The notes under the pieces are model-generated. The model ran no database searches, was not told the DNA's origin, and saw only the letters and a program-made list of their open reading frames with translations. A DNA stretch of 38,311 nucleotides, taken from IMG/VR virus record IMGVR_UViG_3300040801_005322, positions 1 to 38,311 of that record; one strand, 5' to 3'. The position numbers and the translations under genes were made by a program. Below are positions 23,598 through 31,413 of this stretch, one piece after another. Every line of letters begins with the position of its first letter. Position 1 is the first letter of the stretch. The DNA is from a virus.

Positions 23598-24007
23598 AAT
23601 GATTTTTCAATATACTCAACCATTATTCGTTTCACTTTAACTTCATCTTCATCGGTGACACCCAAAAATGGGCGAGCTGGTAAAAGTACACTATGGTTTT
23701 TACCTGTGCGTCCTCCAAATTGATGGATAGCGGCATACTTTAAGTTAGTCCCCAAAGATAAAGTATTTTGAAAAACTTGATAAGTAATGGAATGCCATAA
23801 ATGGCCACGATCTACTAAAGTGTTACCAACCGTCTTTTTTGATTTTGGACGAATTAGGTTTTGCGCAAACCTGAGTTGAGTTTCAGATAATAAATATCCG
23901 CCAACTTGATTTAACGGTTTAGCTAAACTGATTCCAGTTTTGCGTAAATGTGCTAAGGTTTCTTTGGAAATACCAAAACCTGTGAAATATAATCTAACCC
24001 CCGCCAT
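23594..24007 (-). CDS. Phage virion morphogenesis protein (Mu gpG-like), 137 aa
   Basis: The C-terminal half has the family signature: TLVDRGHLWHSITYQ (the L-x-x-T/R-G-x-L-x-x-S-I pattern), LGTNLKYAAIHQFGG and LPARPFLGVTDED. These proteins act in head completion or head-tail joining in Mu-like and related phages. The length matches the family. The gene overlaps both neighbours (23594-23597 and 23994-24007), typical of a tightly coupled morphogenesis operon. Confidence 0.85.
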   Translation of the reverse strand: MAGVRLYFTGFGISKETLAHLRKTGISLAKPLNQVGGYLLSETQLRFAQNLIRPKSKKTVGNTLVDRGHLWHSITYQVFQNTLSLGTNLKYAAIHQFGGRTGKNHSVLLPARPFLGVTDEDEVKVKRIMVEYIEKSL

Positions 24008-24218
24008 TGGTTACTTTTGTTATTTTTTCAGTTTCTTGCATCCTTTCCTTTTCCACATCACAAATCAATTCTTTAAAAATTGGTTTTATATCTAACGGAT
24101 CATAGTTAGTTTCATTCATGTTATTAATGTAATCCCGCATACCTTGAACGATCACAGCTTTTAACAAAAACACTAACCATGATTTAAAATGATTTAAAAT
24201 ATAATTAATTGCGCTCAT
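23994..24218 (-). CDS. Small hypothetical protein with a hydrophobic helix, 74 aa
   Basis: I prefer the ATG at 24218 because it overlaps the preceding stop as ATGA. An in-frame ATG at 24230 would add four residues. The first 30 residues contain a hydrophobic, possibly membrane-associated helix (FKSWLVFLLKAVIVQGM). The rest is charged (IFKELICDVEKERMQETEK). It lies between the DUF1320 and morphogenesis genes and overlaps both, so it is very probably translated, but I do not recognise a family. Confidence 0.6.
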   Translation of the reverse strand: MSAINYILNHFKSWLVFLLKAVIVQGMRDYINNMNETNYDPLDIKPIFKELICDVEKERMQETEKITKVTNGGG

Positions 24219-24706
24219 AACTTTGGCCAACTATTCCAATCAATTTGACTTTCTAAGCTTCCAGTGAAAATATTAGGAAAAAAATTATCTTCAAATAAAC
24301 TAGGCTTAATTAATTCAGCATCTTCATAAACATCATGCAACCAAGACTTTGCTTCGGTAAAGTCAGCTATTATTTTTTCTGTGGGATTATCCTTAGCTAA
24401 ATAATAGCGAACAATACTAGCACAATGCCTTCTAATCGGATTGGCGTCTATCGTTTCCTGAGATAACTGTGCTTTTTTAAGGTAACTATTAATTATCCTT
24501 GTTGCGTCTTCGACAGCTATTTTTATAGTTCTCCATGTAGCATCTGCTGTTTTTATTTCCTCATCACTATATCCTGTTCGATCACCTTCTAAAATAGTTA
24601 GATTTAATAAGTGTGCATTAATCGCTTTTTGTTCCGCAGATGTGGCAAACTGGGATAACTCAGTTAATCCAATAATATCTATTAACTCTTGAAATGTTAA
24701 GTACAT
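24215..24706 (-). CDS. DUF1320 / Mu gp36-like head protein, 163 aa
   Basis: The N-terminus MYLTFQELIDIIGLTELSQ and the segments AVEDATRIINSYLKKAQL and RRHCASIVRYYLAKDNPTE match the DUF1320 family (Mu gp36), all-helical proteins thought to sit at the head-tail connector below the portal. Its place directly after the capsid gene is the family's usual one. It starts 3 bases after the capsid gene stop and overlaps the next gene by 4 bases. Length is slightly above the usual ~140 residues because of a C-terminal extension. Confidence 0.85.
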   Translation of the reverse strand: MYLTFQELIDIIGLTELSQFATSAEQKAINAHLLNLTILEGDRTGYSDEEIKTADATWRTIKIAVEDATRIINSYLKKAQLSQETIDANPIRRHCASIVRYYLAKDNPTEKIIADFTEAKSWLHDVYEDAELIKPSLFEDNFFPNIFTGSLESQIDWNSWPKL

Positions 24707-24709
24707 TGA

Positions 24710-25750
24710 TCAAGTAAAGGTGGCTTCAATACACATTTCAGGGTTATGACACATGAAGAGTGGATCCATCTCCATTAAAATTTCTAATCGTGTTTCGTAT
24801 TTATCCATAGATTCTAAACCGTAAACTCTTTTTCCTTTTTTATTCCCGTCCACTAATCCTTTGAGATATGGGGACGCATTGTAACGCACAAACATATCTG
24901 AAGAGCCTAATGGGAAAAAATGAGCTTTCCCATCTTCTACAAAATTATAGACCTTATCAGTAGCGGCACTTGGGTATGTACCAGTTAACTTTACAAAGTT
25001 AATATTGTTAAATTTAAAACTGATCCAACCTGAAGTTTCACCTCTTTCCCTTTTATAGGCTTCAGGAACCCTTCTGATGAGGTTTGAAAAAAAAGATTCA
25101 GAACACCAAGCTTCTACACCTGTCATGATGTATCTTCTTAATTTTTTTCTCATGTGTTCCAAAACCAAATTGTCCAACCATTCACCAACTTGAACTTCTT
25201 TTATAGCCACACTACCATCACCAGTTATACTATCTAGCGACGAAAACGGCAGCTCAATTTCAGGTTTTTCAAATCCATATAATTCATATAAATCTAAAAT
25301 TTTATTTTCAGCCTCATCCACATTAGCCACAAATCCTTTTATCGCTGATAATTGAAGATGAATTTCACTGATCTCTAAACTTTCCATCAGATTGGCATAA
25401 CTAACACTTTTTTCTTCATCTAATGTATTAATTTTTTTGTTAGTTTTCCAATCACGATATTCTTGAATTCTTGTGGAATCGATAGTATCGCCGGCCAAAA
25501 GATGATGAGCGGTAACAACTCTTAGTATTGCTTTTCCCTTATCGATGTAAAATGGATTGCCTCCCCTAACAGAGAAAGGAATAGCTCCATTTTTTCCTTC
25601 CCTTTCGTATAAAGGAAGCTGTGTACCAATGATTCCTACTGTTTTAAATAGATTCCTTGGTAAGTAATTAATGGCTTCTGTACGATTTAATTCTTCAGTC
25701 ACCTCATAGAATTTAAAAGGGTCAAAAGAATTTTGAGTAAAATATGGCAT
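24710..25750 (-). CDS. Major capsid protein (phage capsid E family), 346 aa
   Basis: The length of 346 residues, the position after a decoration protein and segments such as EELNRTEAINYLPRNLFKTVG, VRGGNPFYIDKGKAILRVVT and the C-terminal YETRLEILMEMDPLFMCHNPE identify the lambda gpE-type capsid family (HK97 fold). The middle VANVDEAENKILDLYELYG and the DFFP-like HFFPLGSSDMFVRYNASPYL are also typical: capsid E proteins carry a buried aromatic-proline motif before the last domain. It forms the icosahedral shell. It begins 6 bases after the decoration gene stop and precedes the DUF1320 gene by 3 bases. Confidence 0.9.
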   Translation of the reverse strand: MPYFTQNSFDPFKFYEVTEELNRTEAINYLPRNLFKTVGIIGTQLPLYEREGKNGAIPFSVRGGNPFYIDKGKAILRVVTAHHLLAGDTIDSTRIQEYRDWKTNKKINTLDEEKSVSYANLMESLEISEIHLQLSAIKGFVANVDEAENKILDLYELYGFEKPEIELPFSSLDSITGDGSVAIKEVQVGEWLDNLVLEHMRKKLRRYIMTGVEAWCSESFFSNLIRRVPEAYKRERGETSGWISFKFNNINFVKLTGTYPSAATDKVYNFVEDGKAHFFPLGSSDMFVRYNASPYLKGLVDGNKKGKRVYGLESMDKYETRLEILMEMDPLFMCHNPEMCIEATFT

Positions 25751-25756
25751 TTTATA

Positions 25757-26143
25757 TTAAATTACTTTAATCATTGGGTTAAAAATTTGTAAATCATTTT
25801 TAGCTTTGAGAATTTGAGTCTCATCTAAAGCGTTTTTCAGTGTTATTTTTTTAAATCGAACGGTTGCTGGCCCCCTTACTAAAGCCATTGCTTTTGCAGT
25901 AGTAGTAGTTGCATCTACTAATGGTGTTGTTAAAATACCAGCAACAACTTCACTGCCATCAGTTGCGGTAGGATTTAAAGGAGTAAATTCACCAGAACTT
26001 GTAATTTTTCCTAGTAGGGTAGTCGCTATTAGAACGGTATCTTGTCCAGCGGCAATGGTAATTTCGTCCCTGTTGTAACCCTTATCCCATTCCATTTTCA
26101 GAACTTCATCTAATTTAACTGTTGATTCAGCTATTTTTGTCAT
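25757..26143 (-). CDS. Head decoration protein (lambda D-like), 128 aa
   Basis: The central motif LLGKITSSGEFTPLNPTATDG followed by EVVAGILTTPLVDATT and AMALVRGPATVRF is the classic pattern of the lambda gpD decoration family, whose trimers clamp onto the capsid surface and stabilise it after expansion. Length fits. The start overlaps the protease stop by 4 bases (26140-26143), and the capsid gene follows 6 bases later, giving the order protease, decoration, capsid seen in Mu-like and lambda-like heads. Confidence 0.9.
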   Translation of the reverse strand: MTKIAESTVKLDEVLKMEWDKGYNRDEITIAAGQDTVLIATTLLGKITSSGEFTPLNPTATDGSEVVAGILTTPLVDATTTTAKAMALVRGPATVRFKKITLKNALDETQILKAKNDLQIFNPMIKVI

Positions 26144-27045
26144 TTTTTATACTTACGCCCACGTTCCAGCATTTCTTTTTCAAAACTAACTGAAAAAGCG
26201 CTTTGGTGTTGTTCAACATTGTTTCTTTCAGGAGGTTCGGTCACCTCATACAAATATGGGTGAGTTGCTTGACTAAAATTTAAATTAATCTTTTTTAAAA
26301 ATTCTTGGAACCATTCAACCGGGTGTTGCTCTGATGTTCCAACAGCAAAATCTAAGGGAAAATCTTGCAACAACATCAGAAAATCAACTATCCCAGCTTG
26401 CTCAATACTCGGCGAAATATTGAGCGATTCCACTTCTGCCTTAAATTTTTGACGATGAAAATCATTTAAAGTTTTTTGAGCACTTTGTTTGAGAGATGCA
26501 ATCTCTTGTTTTAAACGAGTGACCTCATCACTAACGTTTGAAGGTTGATTAAAAACTTTATCATCACGAGATGATGAATAATTTTTTAGTAAGGAGGCTG
26601 CTAATTTGCTTTCTACAAAATCAAAAAAAACAATATCAAAGTGCTCGCTATTCTCATAAGAATTATCAAAAATATTTCCTAATCCAGTTACAGCCGGTGG
26701 AGCCGCACCTAACCAAGCAACATGACGCATATCCCAACTACCATCCGGTTGACGTACCAACCTAATAGAACGTTCTGGCAACATTTTCTTCTTGATGGCC
26801 TCGACAAATTCAGGTACTAGATCTCTGAATTTAGCAACTAGAAAATCACCATCACGTTTTACTTTTTCAACCCAACCGTAAGCCGCCGCCTTACTACTAT
26901 TACCGTGTTCATCACCATGATTTATGACAACCGGCACGTTAACTTCTTTTTTAGAAAAATTTTTGACTATTTTATCGATATCGTCGATTGTCCAATCTCT
27001 ATTTTTCCAACGGCCCACTCGGAAAATTTTTATCCACTCGTCCAT
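26140..27045 (-). CDS. Mu I-like head maturation protease with scaffold tail, 301 aa
   Basis: Residues 36-130 carry the family pattern: VNVPVVINHGDEHGNSSKA, AAYGWVEKVKRDGDFLVAKF, MLPERSIRLVRQ and DMRHVAWLGAAPPAVTGLG, which corresponds to the RHVxxLGAxPPAVxGL signature of Mu-like I proteins. These proteases process the scaffold and capsid during head assembly. The second half (DEVTRLKQEIASLKQSAQK onward) is a coiled coil, expected for the scaffold part that an internal start often makes as a separate protein. It overlaps the upstream methyltransferase by 16 bases and the decoration gene by 4. Confidence 0.85.
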   Translation of the reverse strand: MDEWIKIFRVGRWKNRDWTIDDIDKIVKNFSKKEVNVPVVINHGDEHGNSSKAAAYGWVEKVKRDGDFLVAKFRDLVPEFVEAIKKKMLPERSIRLVRQPDGSWDMRHVAWLGAAPPAVTGLGNIFDNSYENSEHFDIVFFDFVESKLAASLLKNYSSSRDDKVFNQPSNVSDEVTRLKQEIASLKQSAQKTLNDFHRQKFKAEVESLNISPSIEQAGIVDFLMLLQDFPLDFAVGTSEQHPVEWFQEFLKKINLNFSQATHPYLYEVTEPPERNNVEQHQSAFSVSFEKEMLERGRKYKK

Positions 27046-27878
27046 TTTGCCATCCTAGCTATTGCTGTTTTATAATAAATTTCGTTGTTTTCAATACAAA
27101 AATATTGCCGACCTGTTTCTAAACAGGCCAATGCCGTTGAACCACTTCCTGCAAACGGATCTAATACAATACCCTTTTCAGGGGTAAGTAATTCTACGAG
27201 TCTTTTCAATAGTTCAACTGGCTTTTCACAAGGATGATAATAAATTGACTTTGAAGTCCTGCCAGCACTCGCAGTAGGAGGTAAAAAAGACCAAACGTTG
27301 GTGTAATTTGATGTAGTATTCCTTTTGCGACCATTTTTTACCCTTCTAAGACGAGTAGGGCTAAAAATGGGTTGCCCTTTTTGAAAGGAAATAATATCTT
27401 CTTGATTTTTTGTTTTTATTTGGTTAATAAATTCATTAGACCATTTTTGCATACTTACCAAAACATTAACGTCATATAAAATTTTAGGTATCGTTACGTC
27501 GGAATAATTACCCTTCACTTTTTTAAAAGTTTTGTTTTTATGCCGATAAATAAAAATATTTTCAAAACCTTTATTTAAGGATAATTTCCCCGTTGGTGTT
27601 GTTTTTCTTTTTACCCAAGTAATATGCTCTCGATATTTTAATTTGCTTCGACTGGCAGCATTAATCCAGTCAATCATTGTCGGCATTTGCCCAAAAAAGG
27701 CATAAAAATCTTTACCAAGACGGGCGACTTGCTCAGTAAAAGTAAAAATATCAATAGGTTTATCCCAATCTGCAACACCTATACCGTAAGGTGGATCTAT
27801 GATAATAGCATCAAAACTTTTTTTGTTTAGTTTAGGTAAAATGTCAAAACAATTCCCTAATATAAATTGGCTTTCCAT
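27030..27878 (-). CDS. DNA methyltransferase, N6/N4 type, 282 aa
   Basis: Motif IV (IIIDPPYGIGVADWD, about residues 26-40) comes before the S-adenosylmethionine-binding motif I (VLDPFAGSGSTALACLE, about 238-254), the order of the beta class of amino-methyltransferases. HPCEKPVELLKRL just before motif I is typical. It would methylate adenine or cytosine amino groups in phage or host DNA, probably to protect against restriction or to mark phage DNA. No restriction endonuclease is next to it, so it looks like an orphan. It is the first gene of the head cluster, overlaps the protease gene, and starts just downstream of a repeated leader (27883-27936) that also occurs beside a decayed methyltransferase. 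Confidence 0.85.
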   Translation of the reverse strand: MESQFILGNCFDILPKLNKKSFDAIIIDPPYGIGVADWDKPIDIFTFTEQVARLGKDFYAFFGQMPTMIDWINAASRSKLKYREHITWVKRKTTPTGKLSLNKGFENIFIYRHKNKTFKKVKGNYSDVTIPKILYDVNVLVSMQKWSNEFINQIKTKNQEDIISFQKGQPIFSPTRLRRVKNGRKRNTTSNYTNVWSFLPPTASAGRTSKSIYYHPCEKPVELLKRLVELLTPEKGIVLDPFAGSGSTALACLETGRQYFCIENNEIYYKTAIARMAKWTSG

Positions 27879-27882
27879 TATA

Positions 27883-27936
27883 TTAATAATAATACTCGCA
27901 AAGCAGAAGTTTGTAAATGATAATGTTTATCATTTT
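27883..27936. repeat. Direct repeat copy A, containing a 9-bp hairpin
   Basis: This ~54-bp segment is nearly identical to 28731-28784. The shared core is CGCAAAGCAGAAGTTTGTAA followed by ATGATAATNTTTATCATT. Within it AAATGATAA (27915-27923) pairs with TTATCATTT (27927-27935) around TGT, and eight T residues follow on the plus strand. It ends 5 bases upstream of the methyltransferase start at 27878 (minus strand), so it forms that gene's leader. Confidence 0.85.
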
Positions 27937-27945
27937 TTTTACCAA

Positions 27946-27959
27946 AACGGTCGACCGTT
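27946..27959. repeat. Perfect 14-bp palindrome
   Basis: AACGGTCGACCGTT is a perfect palindrome with a GC-rich core in very AT-rich DNA, 10 bases from repeat copy A and 38 bases past the end of the decayed methyltransferase. It may be an operator for the methyltransferase/head transcript. Confidence 0.45.
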
Positions 27960-27997
27960 AAAACCATCCATTTTCATTAATAATGTTTGTTCTTCTA

Positions 27998-28545
27998 TCA
28001 TATAATTTCAAGTCTTTTATTTATTATATCTATATATTCTAAATTTAGTTCACTTCCCATAAAATTTCTATTTAAAATTTTTGAACATTTTGCGGTCGTC
28101 CCACTACCCATAAAAGGATCGTAGATTAAATCGCCTTCATTACTCCATGATTTAATATGGTCTTCAGCCAATTTGTCGGGAAATTTTGATACCTTTTACC
28201 ACTAGAAGGAAGTGGATTATTTTTACAATACATCATCGTATCATGCAATTTGAATCCACATTCCATAGCCCATAGAGCTTGCTTAAATGATGTTCCTGTC
28301 TCGCTACCATCTATTGTAGCATCTCCTACTATCCAAACAACAACACCACCAATTTTCACAACTCTAAACAATTCCGAAATTATAGGCTTCCAAACAAATT
28401 CATTCCATTTTTTATGAATATCATTTCCATAACTTCGAATGTTATCATAGGGAGGAGATGTTAAAACCATGTCAATAAAATTGACATTCATTTTAGACAT
28501 TGTATGCACACAATCCTCGTTATAAATCTTATTAAATTCTAACAT
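27998..28545 (-). pseudogene. DNA methyltransferase, frameshifted (182 codons if repaired)
   Basis: From ATG 28545 the frame encodes an amino-methyltransferase: KIYNEDCVHTMSKM, motif IV VLTSPPYDNIRSYG, and GGVVVWIVGDATIDGSETG. After SSGKRYQNF the listed frame runs into unrelated residues and stops at 28126. In the next frame the true C-terminus continues: FPDKLAEDHIKSWSNEGD, then motif I LIYDPFMGSGTTAKCSKIL and a stop at 27998-28000. Loss of one A in the A4/T3 stretch at 28181-28187 explains the break; adding it restores QKFP and a 182-residue enzyme. The break separates motif IV from motif I, so the product should be inactive unless the frame is recovered by slippage or the base is missing through sequencing error. 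Confidence 0.85.
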
Positions 28546-28692
28546 TTTTTAATCTTTCTATACAAATATTATAATATTCTTTAACCTTTTCAATACCTAT
28601 AAAATTTCTTTTTAAAATATATGATGCTTCTAAAGTTGTCCTGGAACCCAAAAAACAATCTAAAAAAAATCACCATCATTCGATGAATGCTA
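28532..28692 (-). pseudogene. C-terminal remnant of another DNA methyltransferase
   Basis: On the minus strand the frame ending at TAA 28534-28532 encodes FFLDCFLGSRTTLEASYIL and KRNFIGIEKVKEYYNICIE, the motif I region and C-terminal helix of an amino-methyltransferase. The expected glycine in DPFxGSGTT is replaced by arginine (GSRTT), which should damage cofactor binding. The frame is cut at a run of eight A residues (28662-28669, plus strand); one more base would join it to NDGD upstream. Most of the gene is gone. It overlaps the start of the frameshifted methyltransferase by 14 bases, so the two were once adjacent genes in one operon. Confidence 0.7.
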
Positions 28693-28730
28693 ATATTAAA
28701 TCTTTGATGATTGATAATTCTATCATTCAA

Positions 28731-28784
28731 TTAATAATAATAACGCAAAGCAGAAGTTTGTAAATGATAATATTTATCATTTTT
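28731..28784. repeat. Direct repeat copy B, containing a 9-bp hairpin
   Basis: Second copy of the ~54-bp repeat at 27883-27936, in the same orientation. Differences are a 2-base gap near the start (AATACTCGC against AATAACGC), one substitution in the hairpin loop region (ATGTTT against ATATTT) and a shorter T-run. It lies between the methyltransferase remnant and the divergent terminase gene. The two copies bracket both broken methyltransferases. Confidence 0.85.
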
Positions 28785-28846
28785 ATTTATATATTTTAAA
28801 TATATGAATAAAATAAATTAATAAATAGAATGATGATTATAACTAT

Positions 28847-30724
28847 ATGGCTAATAAAAATATTGAAGGAAAGAGTAAAGCAAGAGAGTTGTATGCTAAA
28901 GGTTGGGTAATGCAAGATATAGCCAGGGAATTGCAAGTCACACCTGTGACTATTTCAAATTGGAAAAAGTTGCACCAAGAAAGTGAGTATAATTGGGATA
29001 AGTACAAGGAATACATGGCGGTTGGTTGGGAAGAAGAGGAAAAGAGACGACGAAAACGTCGGCGCATTACTTTAAAAGGTAATTTCGGATTTTTTTGTAA
29101 GTACTATTTTCCTAATTATGTGCCTAAAAAATTTGGAGTAAATCAAGAATTCTTAATTAGACGTTTTCCTAAACTTATTATGCGTGATGGGGAATGTCGA
29201 GAATGGTTTATCTTGCCAAGAGGTGAAGGCAAAACGACTTTGCTTGGCAAACTGGGCACTCTTTGGGTAATTGTTTTGAACTTATTAAAAAGGAAGGAAA
29301 TTAGGAATGAAATAGGTCTGGAGAAATTATCTTTTAATCCAATAAATTATATATTGCTACTTGGCGCAAATGAATCGTTACCGGGTAAAACGTTAGATGT
29401 TATCAAGAGACAATTAACTAGCAATAAAAAACTATTGGCTGATTTTCCTGAGATTTTTGGAGAAGGGGAGATTTGGAATAACAATACGATCATTACCGCT
29501 AATAGGGTTAAAGTTGAAACCTTTGGCATTCAACAAGGATTACGCGGAACGACTTACGATGAATTTAGAGCAGAGCTGATTATCCCTGATGATATTATTA
29601 CTGACGAGGAGGCAAGAAGCGCTACCATCTGTTACAATCGTTGGGATACCTTTTCTAAAAGTGTTGAGTATTTAGGTCCACCGGATGGCTCGGTGAAAAT
29701 TATTTGCGCTGCGACAGTGTTAAGTAATACTGATCCAGTAAGCACTGCGAAAAAAACACTGGGGCATACCGTTCACCATCGACAAGCTATGATTGCTTGG
29801 CCGGTTAATATGGAATTATGGCACAAGCTAAAAGAAATCATGCTAAATCACGATGCGGCATACAAGCAAGAGTTTTCAGAAAAATTTTTTGAATACTGGG
29901 AATTACCTTCTTATCAATTTTATTTGGAAAATAAAAAGGCAATGGATGAAGGAGCAGTTACTTCTTGGCCAGATTATATCCCCTTGTATAAACTCATGTT
30001 TTTATATTTTAAAGATAAATATTCTTTTTATTCAGAAAAGCAAGGTACCCCCGTCAACGAGGCCGATAAAAAATTTACCAACATTCAACATTGGGATAAG
30101 CTTGAGGCTGGCTTGGTATACTATGGTGCTTGTGATCCGAGTTTAGGAAAAACCGAAAAAAGTCACCCTTCGGCGATTATCATTGGGGCCTATAACCCAA
30201 CCACGCAAAAACTTTATTTAGTTGAGGCTAACATCGAGGTACGTACTGCATCAAAATTACTAAATGACTTGATTTTATTACAAAATAAATATCAATGTGA
30301 GGTTATTATTTTTGAAAGCACTAATGCGTATGACTACATGCGAGAACAGTTTCAAAACCAAGCATTTCAAATGGGGTATCACTTACCTCTTATTGGATTC
30401 TCTCCATCAATTCCTAAAATGGTGAGAATTAATGCGCTCGAACCCTATATCTCAGGTGTTAATACCCAGATTTATTTTCATCTTAGATTAGTTAAATTAT
30501 TGAATGAATTAGATACTTGGCCGGTATTACAAAAAGAGCATGATTATGATGGCTTGTCCGCTTTGTATTTGTTATGGTTTGTGGCGTTAAATAATTATAC
30601 TTATTCAAACCAAGTATTATTTGGTAATAGATTAGAATCTAGCAATATTGAATTACCATTTACCTCAAATGAGGTGGATGTTGGCTTTGGACAATTTGAC
30701 GTTGATTCATTGTTTTATTTTTAG
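28847..30724 (+). CDS. Terminase large subunit with fused N-terminal helix-turn-helix, 625 aa
   Basis: Residues 11-42 (ARELYAKGWVMQDIARELQ, then VTPVTISNWKKLH) form a helix-turn-helix like that of small terminase subunits of the P2 gpP type. The ATPase follows: Walker A LPRGEGKTTLLG (residues 123-134), Walker B ELIIPDD (242-248), and a coupling region ICAATVLSNTDP (285-295). The nuclease has D429 in YGACDPSLGKTEKS, E489 in VIIFESTNAYD and D565/D567 in HDYDGLSALYLLW, the three acidic positions of the RNase H-like fold. It packages DNA into the head through the portal and cuts it. It is encoded opposite to all other virion genes. The ATG at 28847 has no clear Shine-Dalgarno sequence and an AT-rich leader. 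Confidence 0.9.
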   Translation: MANKNIEGKSKARELYAKGWVMQDIARELQVTPVTISNWKKLHQESEYNWDKYKEYMAVGWEEEEKRRRKRRRITLKGNFGFFCKYYFPNYVPKKFGVNQEFLIRRFPKLIMRDGECREWFILPRGEGKTTLLGKLGTLWVIVLNLLKRKEIRNEIGLEKLSFNPINYILLLGANESLPGKTLDVIKRQLTSNKKLLADFPEIFGEGEIWNNNTIITANRVKVETFGIQQGLRGTTYDEFRAELIIPDDIITDEEARSATICYNRWDTFSKSVEYLGPPDGSVKIICAATVLSNTDPVSTAKKTLGHTVHHRQAMIAWPVNMELWHKLKEIMLNHDAAYKQEFSEKFFEYWELPSYQFYLENKKAMDEGAVTSWPDYIPLYKLMFLYFKDKYSFYSEKQGTPVNEADKKFTNIQHWDKLEAGLVYYGACDPSLGKTEKSHPSAIIIGAYNPTTQKLYLVEANIEVRTASKLLNDLILLQNKYQCEVIIFESTNAYDYMREQFQNQAFQMGYHLPLIGFSPSIPKMVRINALEPYISGVNTQIYFHLRLVKLLNELDTWPVLQKEHDYDGLSALYLLWFVALNNYTYSNQVLFGNRLESSNIELPFTSNEVDVGFGQFDVDSLFYF

Positions 30725-30750
30725 TTAACGGTAATTAATACCAAGGCGTG

Positions 30751-31023
30751 TTACTCCATGCGAGGAATTTTTATAAGTTTGGGTATTTTTATTCCATTCA
30801 ATTCTAATTCTTGTGAAGCTTGACATTGTATTAACATCTCAATATTAACTTTCATAAAATTTACTGCGTCAGCATTTAACAAAAAGTAATTTGGATTATT
30901 TAATAAGGTTTCATAAAAAATGAGGACGGCTGTTTGATTAACCGATAAATTAAAAATAGCTTTCTTAGCGGCGGGTAATAGTTCTCTTGTTTCGATAATT
31001 TCTTGTTCAAGGTTTTTTATCAT
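30751..31023 (-). CDS. Hypothetical protein, 90 aa
   Basis: The last gene of the tail-tip group, overlapping the preceding gene by 17 bases and converging on the terminase with a 26-base gap. The product is mostly helical (NLEQEIIETRELLPAAKKAI, then TAVLIFYETLLNNPNYFLL) with no signal or clear membrane segment. Position after a putative adhesin suggests a tail-fibre chaperone or accessory protein, but no motif supports this. Confidence 0.6.
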   Translation of the reverse strand: MIKNLEQEIIETRELLPAAKKAIFNLSVNQTAVLIFYETLLNNPNYFLLNADAVNFMKVNIEMLIQCQASQELELNGIKIPKLIKIPRME

Positions 31024-31396
31024 AAGTTATTTCAAGTAATTTTGGTGGTGAATTTTTCGCCTTTTCGATGAGTCCTTGAGCAAGGATAATTTGCTCGTCA
31101 AAATCATCTTTATTTTCCACAGGTATTATTTTTTCCTCTTCAGGGATGTTGACATTAAAAACTGCATCATAATAAGCAGGAATTTTAATGACTAGATTTG
31201 CGGTGTGGTTATTTGATACCCTGATCGTTCCTTTATGTTCAATAACATATTCTTTGCCTGACATCATACCAGGCAATGGTGGATTGTTATCATTGTAAGC
31301 GTCTACTACCAGATATTGAGTTAAATCAAGGGAACTAACCAGCTCGCGTGAAAGTCGTGAATACCTGTTATGTAAAACAATAATATTTTTCTTCAT
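31007..31396 (-). CDS. Hypothetical protein, 129 aa
   Basis: Begins MKKNIIVLHNRYSRLSREL and alternates predicted beta strands and helices; the C-terminal helix (DFDEQIILAQGLIEKAKNS) is charged. There is no membrane segment. It lies 17 bases after the glycine-rich tail protein and overlaps the next gene, so it belongs to the host-recognition end of the tail operon. It could assist folding of the adhesin. This is inferred from position alone. Confidence 0.55.
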   Translation of the reverse strand: MKKNIIVLHNRYSRLSRELVSSLDLTQYLVVDAYNDNNPPLPGMMSGKEYVIEHKGTIRVSNNHTANLVIKIPAYYDAVFNVNIPEEEKIIPVENKDDFDEQIILAQGLIEKAKNSPPKLLEITYDKKP

Positions 31397-31413
31397 AATT
31401 TATCTTTTTAACA

